Source: JBDSEG01 sp039920165 (GTDB lineage: Bacteria; Pseudomonadota; Gammaproteobacteria; Burkholderiales; Burkholderiaceae_C). From it: a stretch of 8,013 bases of DNA. The stretch lies in NCBI GenBank assembly GCA_039920165.1, contig JBDSEG010000129.1:1-8013 (forward strand), in the 5' to 3' direction. Shown here piece after piece: positions 1-5,381 of the stretch (within the stretch, counting starts at the first letter, position 1; each line of letters begins with the position of its first letter). The translations under genes were made by a program, and so were the position numbers. Below the pieces are notes generated by a model, which worked only from the letters and a program-made list of their open reading frames with translations, was not told the origin of the DNA and did no database searches.

Positions 1-2
1 TC

Positions 3-536
3 CCGGAGCGCGGCTGGAAGAAGCTCACGACCTTCGCGGCCGACCTGTACGGCCTGACCGGCACCGCGCTCTTCCTCGACCTCGACGTGGTGATCGTCGA
101 CGACCTGGAGCCGTTCTTCACCCACCCAGGCGATTTCGTCGTCATCCACGACTGGAAGCGGCCCTGGCGCATCACCGGCAACTCGTCGGTCTACCGCTTC
201 GAGCTGGGCGCGCATGCCGACGTGCTCGACCATTTCCGCAGCCATGTCGAGCAGGTCCGTGCCGGCTTCCGCCACGAGCAGGCTTACCTCTCGGACTTCA
301 TCCACCGGCAGGGCCGGTTGACGTATTGGCCGGCCGACTGGTGCCGCAGCTACAAGTACCACTGCGTGCCGCGCTGGCCGCTCAACCACTTCAAGGCGCC
401 GACCATGGCACCAGGCGCGCGCATCCTCGTCTTCCACGGCGTCGTCAACCCGCCCGATGCATTGCGCGGCGAGCGCCACGGCAACTGGCGCCACATGCTG
501 CCCGCGCCGTGGATCGCGCAGCACTGGGTCGAGTGA
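3..536 (+). CDS. GT8-like glycosyltransferase, C-terminal part (5' end outside window)
   Basis: The open frame enters from the left edge and ends at TGA 534-536, so only about 177 C-terminal residues are visible. The visible part carries FLDLDVVIVDD with a DxD pair (Asp codons at 78-80 and 84-86), the usual Mn-nucleotide-sugar binding signature of GT-A fold transferases. It then has NSSVYRF, a Glu-Gln pair in HEQAYLSDF, and VFHGVVNPPDAL near the end, which resembles the late His-Gly-x-x-x-Pro loop of GT8 enzymes. From these motifs I infer a nucleotide-sugar-dependent transferase acting at the cytoplasmic face of the inner membrane on a lipid-linked or LPS-core acceptor. An internal ATG exists at about 87, but the DxD and helix residues lie before it in the same frame, so that is not the start. 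Its stop overlaps a possible GTG start of the next gene, suggesting an operon. The GT-A fold is fairly sure; the exact family and the donor sugar are not. Confidence 0.72.
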   Translation, partial: PERGWKKLTTFAADLYGLTGTALFLDLDVVIVDDLEPFFTHPGDFVVIHDWKRPWRITGNSSVYRFELGAHADVLDHFRSHVEQVRAGFRHEQAYLSDFIHRQGRLTYWPADWCRSYKYHCVPRWPLNHFKAPTMAPGARILVFHGVVNPPDALRGERHGNWRHMLPAPWIAQHWVE

Positions 537-556
537 GCGTCGTCGCGCCGAGTCGC

Positions 557-1675
557 ATGAGGATCCTGCACTTCGTGACGGGCGGTTTCTCCGGTGCGAC
601 CCAGGTCGCGGTCGACCTGGTGCGTTCCGCACTGCGACCTGGCGGCGCGACCGAACCGCTATTGGTGCTTCGCCGCAAGCGCCAGGCCGACCCGGCGCGC
701 GCCGAAGCGCTGCGTACGAGCGGCATGCCGGTCCAGACGGTTCCCGGCTGGTCGCACGCCGCAACCATCGGTGCGCTCGTCGGCATATGCCGGCGCTTTC
801 GCCCGACGGTGCTGGTCGCGCACGGCTTCAGCGAGCACCTGTGGGGCCGCTATGCCGGGCTGATCGCCGGCGTGCCGCACTTGGTCCACGTCGAGCACAA
901 CTCGCGCGAGCGGTATACCCGCTGGCGCCTCGCGCAGGCGCGCTGGCTCGCGCTGCGCACCGACCGCATGGTCGGCGTATCCGAAGGCGTGACCGAGCAT
1001 CTGCGCGAACTCGGCTTCGCAGCGGATCGCCTGTGCACCATCGGCAACGGCATCGAACTCGCGCCCTTCGCCAACGCCGCGCAGCATCACTACGCCGAAC
1101 GCGCCCCGTCGCTCTTGATGAGCGCGCGCTTCTCGCGCCAGAAGGACCACGCGACGCTCGTTCGCGCTCTGGCGCTGCTGCGCGGTCGCGGATGCAGGGT
1201 CCCGCTGCGCCTGGCCGGCGGTGGCAGCGAACGGCATCGGCGGGCGCTGCTGCGGCTCGCGCAAGGCCTCGGTATCGACGACCAGATCGAATGGCTCGGC
1301 CACCGCAGCGACCTGCCGCAGCTCCTGATGGCGACGCCGATTTTTGTCCTCGCCACGCACTACGAAGGCATGCCGCTCGCGCTGCTCGAAGGCATGGCCG
1401 CAGGCTGCGCCGTGGTCGTGAGCGCCGTTCCCGGCGTGCGCGAACTGATCCGCGACGGCGAGACCGGCCGCCTCGTCGACGAGGGCGATCCGGTCGCGCT
1501 GGCCGATGCCATCGAAATGCTGCTGAGCGACCCCGCGGCGGCCGCGCGAATGGCCGAAGCCGGACGATGCGAGGCTATCGCGCTGCGCGGTCGCGAGCTG
1601 ATGCTCGACCGCTACGACGACATGTTTCGCACGATCGTCGCGGCGCGACCTTCTACCATCGGGGCATCGGCATGA
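557..1675 (+). CDS. Glycosyltransferase family 4 (GT-B fold)
   Basis: This 372-residue protein matches the usual GT4 length. It begins MRILHFVTGGFSGATQVA, the typical N-terminal nucleotide-binding-like strand and glycine loop. Mid-protein it has HVEHNSRER, GVSEGV and IGNGIEL, common around the hinge. The C-terminal donor domain has Arg191 and Lys196 (ARFSRQKD) and the EX7E signature with Glu270 and Glu278 in YEGMPLALLEGMAAG, followed by PGVRELIRDGETGRLV. These are the UDP/GDP-sugar contacts of retaining GT4 enzymes. I chose ATG 557 because it starts exactly at the conserved first strand. GTG 533 in the same frame overlaps the upstream stop (GTGA) and would add eight residues (VSVVAPSR). No strong Shine-Dalgarno supports either. 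The long in-frame extension upstream of 533 lies inside the previous gene and is not real. The stop overlaps the next ATG. The likely role is adding a sugar during core or O-chain assembly at the cytoplasmic membrane; the substrate cannot be read from sequence. Confidence 0.93.
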   Translation: MRILHFVTGGFSGATQVAVDLVRSALRPGGATEPLLVLRRKRQADPARAEALRTSGMPVQTVPGWSHAATIGALVGICRRFRPTVLVAHGFSEHLWGRYAGLIAGVPHLVHVEHNSRERYTRWRLAQARWLALRTDRMVGVSEGVTEHLRELGFAADRLCTIGNGIELAPFANAAQHHYAERAPSLLMSARFSRQKDHATLVRALALLRGRGCRVPLRLAGGGSERHRRALLRLAQGLGIDDQIEWLGHRSDLPQLLMATPIFVLATHYEGMPLALLEGMAAGCAVVVSAVPGVRELIRDGETGRLVDEGDPVALADAIEMLLSDPAAAARMAEAGRCEAIALRGRELMLDRYDDMFRTIVAARPSTIGASA

Positions 1676-2439
1676 GCGGCTCGCCCACGACCCCGGTCTT
1701 CGAGCCGCTCGCGCTGCCGCTCGTCTATATCAACCTCGACGACGATACGGCGCGGCGCGATGCGCTTGAAGGCGCTTTCCGTGCCGCCGGCATCGCGCCG
1801 ACGCGCCAACCCGGTGTGCGGTGGAATCGCCTTTCGCCCGCCGAGCAGTCCGCGACCTACAGCGAAGCGCTGAATGCCACGAGCTATTTCCGCGCGCTCG
1901 CGGACGGCGAGAAAGGTTGCTATGCAAGCCACCTCGCGTGCTGGCAGGGCCTGCTGGATTCGTCCGCGCCGGGGCTTGTCGTGCTCGAGGACGATGTGCT
2001 GCCGCAACCCGGCTTCCGGGCCGTGATCGCCGCGATCGCCTCGCTGCCCGCCGGCTGGGACATGGTCAAGCTGATGGGTCGCGAAGGTCGGCGCGAAAGC
2101 ACGCGCGAACGCTGGCCGCTGGTCGCTGACTTCGACCTCGTCCGCTACCGGCGCGTGCCCAGCCTCACGGCCGGCTATGTGGTAAGCAGGCGCGGCGCGC
2201 ACAAGCTGCTGGCATCGCGCAAACCCTTCGCGCGGCCGATCGATGTCGATCTGCGCCAGTGGTGGGAAAACGGCCTGGTGCTGCGGGGCGTGGTCCCGGC
2301 CGCGATCGCGCTCGCACCGATCGAGGCGACGAGCTCGATCGGCGCTCGCGCCGGCGCTGCCGGCCTCGGGCAACGCTGGCGCAAATTCGTCTACAAGCTG
2401 CGCTATTCGCTCGCCAACCGGCGCGCCGACCGGCCGTGA
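1672..2439 (+). CDS. Glycosyltransferase family 25 (LOS/LPS biosynthesis type)
   Basis: The protein has 255 residues, typical for bacterial GT25 enzymes. The family signatures come in order: VYINLDDDTARRDAL at residues 18-32 (strand one and the Asp/Arg run), GEKGCYASHLACW at 79-91 (the nearly invariant Gly-Cys-x-x-Ser-His block), VVLEDDVLP at 103-111 (Glu106-Asp107-Asp108, the metal-binding acidic triad), TAGYVVSRRGAHKLL at 166-180, and the late Asp-Val-Asp at 191-193. Known members add galactose or other hexoses to lipooligosaccharide in Neisseria and Haemophilus, so a core-glycan role is likely here. The C-terminus is basic (RWRKFVYKLRYSLANRR), which could favour membrane-surface association; that is inference. 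The ATG overlaps the stop of the GT4 gene in an ATGA arrangement, indicating translational coupling, and no separate strong ribosome-binding site is seen. The same frame stays open far upstream through the GT4 gene, but that part is a shadow. No homopolymer or tetranucleotide tract of the phase-variation type is present at the start. Confidence 0.94.
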   Translation: MSGSPTTPVFEPLALPLVYINLDDDTARRDALEGAFRAAGIAPTRQPGVRWNRLSPAEQSATYSEALNATSYFRALADGEKGCYASHLACWQGLLDSSAPGLVVLEDDVLPQPGFRAVIAAIASLPAGWDMVKLMGREGRRESTRERWPLVADFDLVRYRRVPSLTAGYVVSRRGAHKLLASRKPFARPIDVDLRQWWENGLVLRGVVPAAIALAPIEATSSIGARAGAAGLGQRWRKFVYKLRYSLANRRADRP

Positions 2440-2482
2440 GCGGCCGGGCCGCGCCCAAGGCGAACACCGAATCCCACAGGGC

Positions 2483-2487
2483 GGAGG
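2483..2487 (+). promoter_or_regulatory. Shine-Dalgarno site of the DUF707-like gene
   Basis: GGAGG lies seven bases before ATG 2495. It fixes the start of this gene and shows that, unlike its upstream neighbours, it does not depend on stop/start overlap for initiation. Confidence 0.8.
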
Positions 2488-2494
2488 AAGTCTT

Positions 2495-3334
2495 ATGAGC
2501 GCACCCGCACCGAATACGACCCGGCCGCGGGTGTTGTTCTCGTGGGATGGCAGCGAGACGCCGCTGCGCCTGCTGGAAGTCGACGCCGCGCCGGCCTTCG
2601 ACCTTGGGCTGTTCGACTATTCGGGCCGGCATCCGGACGGACGAGGCCAGTGGGGTTCGCTCGCGGGCGAGTGCCTCGGCGCAGCGACCGAATGCAAGGG
2701 CGAGATCTACAGCCACCTGGCGGCCTGGCTCGCGGCGCGGGCCGAGACGCCGGAATATGTCGGCCTGATCGACGACGACGTGCTGCTGGGCGTGAGCGAC
2801 ATCAACCGCGCGCTGCACATTGCGCGCTGCACGGGGCTCGACGTGTTCTCCCCGGCACTGCGCCACGACAGCGTGTATTCGCACCGCTGGACGCTGCACC
2901 GCTCACACCGCCTGTTCCATGCGGTGCCGTGGGTCGAGGTCATGATGCCGTTCTACCGAGGAGCGCTCTTCGCCGCCGGCGCGGATCACTACGCCGGCAA
3001 CGTATCGTCGTGGGGCATCGACAAATATCTGATCCCGACCCTGCAGAAGCTGATGCAACTGCCCGCCACGGCCATCGTCGACGCGGTGCAGGCGAGTCAT
3101 TTGCGCCCCATCAGCAGCGGTCACAAGGTCTACCGCAACGGCCTCACCGCCCAGCAAGAGGCGGACCGAATGCGCCTGCGTTGCCAGACCCTGCTGCGCG
3201 AGCGCGCACCGGAATTGATCGGCACCTCGTGGTACCGGAAGATCTTCGAACAGCGGCACGCCGCCGGGCCGGCCGCGCGTCTGGGAACGGGTGTGGGACG
3301 GCGCCTGCGCGAGTGGCTCGACCGCAGCACCTGA
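2495..3334 (+). CDS. DUF707-like protein, putative GT-A type glycosyltransferase
   Basis: This is a 279-residue soluble protein with no signal peptide or membrane segment. Start ATG 2495 is supported by GGAGG seven bases upstream. Motifs resembling the DUF707 family (as I recall it) are YVGLIDDDVLL (Asp93-95, an acidic cluster at the end of a beta strand), GLDVFSPAL at 114-122, VEVMMPFYRGALF at 147-159, SSWGIDKYL at 171-179, and AIVDAVQASHLRPI at 193-206 with Asp196 and His202. This pattern of an acidic triad, a Trp-Gly-x-Asp block and a late His fits a metal-dependent GT-A sugar transferase, but the family has no settled biochemical function that I know of. It follows a GT25 gene by 55 bases on the same strand and is followed by a hairpin, so it is probably the last gene of the glycan operon. 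I am sure it is a real gene, fairly confident of the family likeness, and only moderately confident of a transferase role. Confidence 0.8.
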   Translation: MSAPAPNTTRPRVLFSWDGSETPLRLLEVDAAPAFDLGLFDYSGRHPDGRGQWGSLAGECLGAATECKGEIYSHLAAWLAARAETPEYVGLIDDDVLLGVSDINRALHIARCTGLDVFSPALRHDSVYSHRWTLHRSHRLFHAVPWVEVMMPFYRGALFAAGADHYAGNVSSWGIDKYLIPTLQKLMQLPATAIVDAVQASHLRPISSGHKVYRNGLTAQQEADRMRLRCQTLLRERAPELIGTSWYRKIFEQRHAAGPAARLGTGVGRRLREWLDRST

Positions 3335-3352
3335 GCGGCGGTCAACCGCCGC
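3335..3352 (+). terminator. GC hairpin just after the glycan operon, weak terminator candidate
   Basis: GCGGCGG, loop TCAA, CCGCCGC forms a perfect 7-bp stem beginning at the base after the TGA of the DUF707-like gene. There is no downstream T-run (the next bases are GGCAGGCCGG), so it may only slow the polymerase or protect the 3' end rather than terminate. The rest of the gap to 3447 holds only the next gene's ribosome-binding site; I found no convincing promoter boxes in it. Confidence 0.35.
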
Positions 3353-3436
3353 GGCAGGCCGGCGTTGAATGATCCGCTTCGCGCCGTCCGGCGGGAACAG
3401 CAGCAGACCAACGCCGAGCCTCGGCCGGCCACCCCC

Positions 3437-3442
3437 AAGGAG
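3437..3442 (+). promoter_or_regulatory. Shine-Dalgarno site of the HhH protein gene
   Basis: AAGGAG stands five bases before ATG 3448. It is the strongest ribosome-binding site in the window together with the one at 2483, and it selects this start, which also places the signal peptide correctly. Confidence 0.85.
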
Positions 3443-3447
3443 ACTCC

Positions 3448-4047
3448 ATGTTCAAGAAAATTCTCACCGCCGCGCTCGGCCTCTTCGCCGCCGCCGCCTT
3501 CGCCGCCCCGGTCGACGCCAACAAGGCGACGCAGGCCGAACTCGAGGCAATCAAGGGCGTCGGCCCGGGCATCGCCACCAAGATCCTCGACGAACGCAAG
3601 AAGAGCGCGTTCAAGGACTGGAATGATCTGGTCGTTCGCGTCAAGGGCGTCGGCGAAGGCAATGCCGCCAAGCTGTCGGCCGACGGCCTGACCGTGAACG
3701 GCAGTGCCTTCCAGCCGACGGCCGCCGCGCCTGCCATGAAGAAGGATGAGATGAAGGCCGACAAGGCTGCCGCAAAGGCTGACGCGAAGATGAAGAAGGA
3801 AGAGGCCAAGGAAGAGAAGGCGAAGATGAAGGCCGATGCGAAGATGAAGGCGACCCCGACCGCCGCCGCGCCCGCGACGCCCGCCATGCCGGCGTCGGCC
3901 GCGATGCCCGCCAAGAAGACCGTCGAGGCCGCGCCGATGAGCGCCAAGCCAGCGTCGGGCGCGATGATGGCCACTAAGCCGGCCTCGGGCGCGATGATGG
4001 CCGCCAAGCCGATGGCGCCCAAGGCATCCGAGCCGATGAAGAAGTAA
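3448..4047 (+). CDS. Secreted ComEA-like helix-hairpin-helix protein with Lys/Ala-rich tail
   Basis: The 199-residue precursor has three parts. Residues 1-20 are a signal peptide (basic MFKK, a hydrophobic Leu/Ala core, cleavage likely after AFA at 19). Residues about 21-85 carry a ComEA-type domain: VDANKATQAELEAIKGVG leads into two helix-hairpin-helix motifs, IKGVGPGIATKIL (35-47) and VKGVGEGNAAKLS (65-77), whose Gly-Val-Gly hairpins bind the DNA backbone without sequence specificity. Residues 86-199 are low complexity: a charged Lys/Glu/Ala/Met stretch (about 97-135, with KADAKMK twice), then an Ala/Pro/Met/Lys tail with KPASGAMMA repeats. There are no aromatic residues after Phe88 and no cysteine. 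Known ComEA proteins pull incoming DNA through the periplasm during transformation, so a periplasmic DNA-binding role is likely. The tail resembles histone H1-like bacterial proteins and may add nonspecific DNA affinity or wall contact. It has its own Shine-Dalgarno site and a separate transcription unit is plausible. The domain call is sure; a competence role is inferred. It could instead be a general periplasmic or extracellular DNA-binding protein. Confidence 0.9.
   Translation: MFKKILTAALGLFAAAAFAAPVDANKATQAELEAIKGVGPGIATKILDERKKSAFKDWNDLVVRVKGVGEGNAAKLSADGLTVNGSAFQPTAAAPAMKKDEMKADKAAAKADAKMKKEEAKEEKAKMKADAKMKATPTAAAPATPAMPASAAMPAKKTVEAAPMSAKPASGAMMATKPASGAMMAAKPMAPKASEPMKK
3775..3849 (+). 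repeat. Imperfect KADAKMK-coding repeat in the HhH tail
   Basis: The seven codons at 3775-3795 and at 3829-3849 both encode KADAKMK and differ only at two third positions (GCT/GCC, GAC/GAT). Between them lies KEEAKEEKAKM. The synonymous differences indicate an old duplication or selection on the peptide. The region is predicted to form a charged helix. Confidence 0.6.
3946..4011 (+). repeat. 30-bp tandem repeat encoding KPASGAMMAx
   Basis: Two direct copies, 3946-3975 and 3976-4005, are identical at 26 of 30 bases by eye, and a third copy begins at 4006 (AAGCCG) before diverging. They encode KPASGAMMAT and KPASGAMMAA. The unit is a multiple of three, so gain or loss of copies would keep the frame. 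Confidence 0.8.
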
Positions 4048-4081
4048 GCGCTGCAAGGCGCAGCCCCGGCCCCGGGCCAAC

Positions 4082-4112
4082 GACGAACGCCCCGCGTCGC
4101 GGGGCGTTCGTC
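4082..4112. terminator. Bidirectional hairpin between convergent genes
   Basis: GACGAACGCCCCGC, loop GTC, GCGGGGCGTTCGTC is a perfect 14-bp inverted repeat. It lies 35 bases after the HhH gene stop and overlaps two bases of the patatin stop codon on the minus strand (TGA at 4113-4111). On the plus strand it is followed by ATTCC and on the minus strand by GTTGG, so neither side has a real T-run. The stem strength and its place between two converging genes still make a shared terminator the best reading. Confidence 0.75.
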
Positions 4113-5349
4113 ATTCCAGCTCGGTCGTTGCCGGGCTCGGTGCCGGCGAGCGCGGCTTGGCGCGGCGCTCCCATCCGAAGAAACCGACCACGGCATCGCG
4201 GCGCGCGAACGTATCGGCCTCGCCGAGCGCCATCAGTTCGCGCGTATACGGCGCCTCGAAAAGAAGATAGCTCGCGAGCGCCGCACCGCGCGCATCGTCG
4301 CCCTCGCCCGAGACGCCGATGCCGCGCAGCATCGCGCGAATCGGCACCGGCAGCGCGTGCAGATGCTTGGCGGCGATATCGTCCAGGCGCTGGCTGGGCG
4401 CGATCACCAGCACTTCGATCGGCCGCAGGCTGGTCGAGGCGCGCGCCTCATCGGTCAGCAGCGCGAGCGTGTTGTTGATGCGTTGCAGCCGCTCGACATC
4501 GACCGCCAGCGCATCGAGGAAGATATTCGACAGCGCGTGTCCGGCGATCTGCGCCAGGTTGGGGTAGTCGCTGCTCGAAGCACGCTCCCCCGGTGGTTCG
4601 TGCATGCGCCCGGCGCCGACGACGAGGATGCGCTGCGCCCCCAGATGCACGGCAGGCGAGATCGGCGCGGCCTGGCGCATCGAGCCGTCGCCGCAATATT
4701 CGATTCGCCCGTCGACCGTGAGCGCGACGGCCGGAAAGACGAACGGAATCGCCGACGAGGCGAGCAGGTGCGCGACCGTGATCTCGTCGCGCACGGCGAT
4801 GCGCTGCGAGCGCGTCCACGGCACCAGGTCGGTCTCGGCGTCGTAGAAGGTGACGTGCAGCCCCGAGCCGTAGCTCGATGCGGTGACGGCCAGCGCGTCG
4901 AGATGCCCCTCGCGCATCATCTTGCGCAGGTGCGCGGTGCTCACCAGGCTCGACAACAGCGTCTCCAGCGGCCGGTTGTCGAGCAGCGAACGCGGCCGGG
5001 CGCGGGTCCAGCGCGCGATCAGCCAGCCGATCGACATCATGGTCAGCCAGCGGGCACCGCTGCGAATGACGCCGATCGAATCGGAGCGGTACACCTGCTC
5101 GGCCCTGAAGTTTTCCCACACGTCGCACAGCCGCGCGACCGCGGCATCGAAATCGTCGGCCCGGCACGCGAGAGCCGCGGCGTTGATGGCGCCAGCCGAG
5201 GTGCCGACGATGACGGGAAAGGGATTGCTGGTCGGCGCGCCGCAGTCGCGCTTGATCTTCGCCACCGCCTTCAGCACCCCGACCTGGTAGGCCGCGCGCG
5301 CGCCGCCTCCGGTGAGGACGAGGCCGGTTTTCGGCTGGGTGGCGGGCAT
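4111..5349 (-). CDS. Patatin-like phospholipase
   Basis: A 412-residue protein with the full patatin signature. The oxyanion loop is TGGGARAAYQVGVL (13-26), the nucleophile elbow is GTSAG with Ser51 (49-53), LLASSAIPFVFPAV at 195-208 is a typical core block, and the catalytic Asp221 sits in the Asp-Gly of CGDGSMRQAAPI. Ser51/Asp221 form the family's catalytic dyad, so lipid acyl hydrolase activity is likely on phospholipids or other esters. No signal peptide is seen, so it is probably cytoplasmic or membrane-peripheral; LTMMSIGWLIARW at about 102-114 is a short hydrophobic stretch. Residues beyond about 250 are an extra C-terminal region found in longer members. I chose ATG 5349 because it precedes the conserved first strand. 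In-frame GTG codons at 5361 and 5367 are alternatives, and no clear Shine-Dalgarno is visible. It begins 32 bases after the dnaE stop and is probably co-transcribed with it. The physiological substrate is unknown. Confidence 0.93.
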   Translation of the reverse strand: MPATQPKTGLVLTGGGARAAYQVGVLKAVAKIKRDCGAPTSNPFPVIVGTSAGAINAAALACRADDFDAAVARLCDVWENFRAEQVYRSDSIGVIRSGARWLTMMSIGWLIARWTRARPRSLLDNRPLETLLSSLVSTAHLRKMMREGHLDALAVTASSYGSGLHVTFYDAETDLVPWTRSQRIAVRDEITVAHLLASSAIPFVFPAVALTVDGRIEYCGDGSMRQAAPISPAVHLGAQRILVVGAGRMHEPPGERASSSDYPNLAQIAGHALSNIFLDALAVDVERLQRINNTLALLTDEARASTSLRPIEVLVIAPSQRLDDIAAKHLHALPVPIRAMLRGIGVSGEGDDARGAALASYLLFEAPYTRELMALGEADTFARRDAVVGFFGWERRAKPRSPAPSPATTELE

Positions 5350-5381
5350 GGAATCGGGCACGGGCACGACGCGGGGTCGAC

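Noticed and set aside
326..556. In-frame upstream extension of the GT4 reading frame
   Set aside because: It overlaps the well-supported GT8-like coding end, its translation is Arg/Ala/Pro-rich with no GT4 likeness, and the conserved N-terminus starts at 557.
457..1671. Long open frame running through the GT4 gene into the GT25 gene
   Set aside because: Its translation is Arg/Ala-rich out-of-frame sequence typical of high-GC DNA. Only the part from ATG 1672 shows GT25 motifs.
2440..2452. Small GCGGC/GCCGC hairpin after the GT25 gene
   Set aside because: Only a 5-bp stem with a three-base loop in GC-rich DNA and no T-run; expected by chance, and the next gene follows closely on the same strand.
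3365..3393. TTGAAT as a possible -35 box before the HhH gene
   Set aside because: No AT-rich -10 element is found at a 16-18 base spacing; the downstream sequence is GC-only, so the match is probably chance.
3130..4196. Antisense open frames across the HhH gene with Gly/Arg/His-rich or Ala/Phe-rich repeats
   Set aside because: The repetitive look is the reverse complement of the low-complexity Lys/Ala tail; the sense frame has a signal peptide, HhH motifs and a strong Shine-Dalgarno site.
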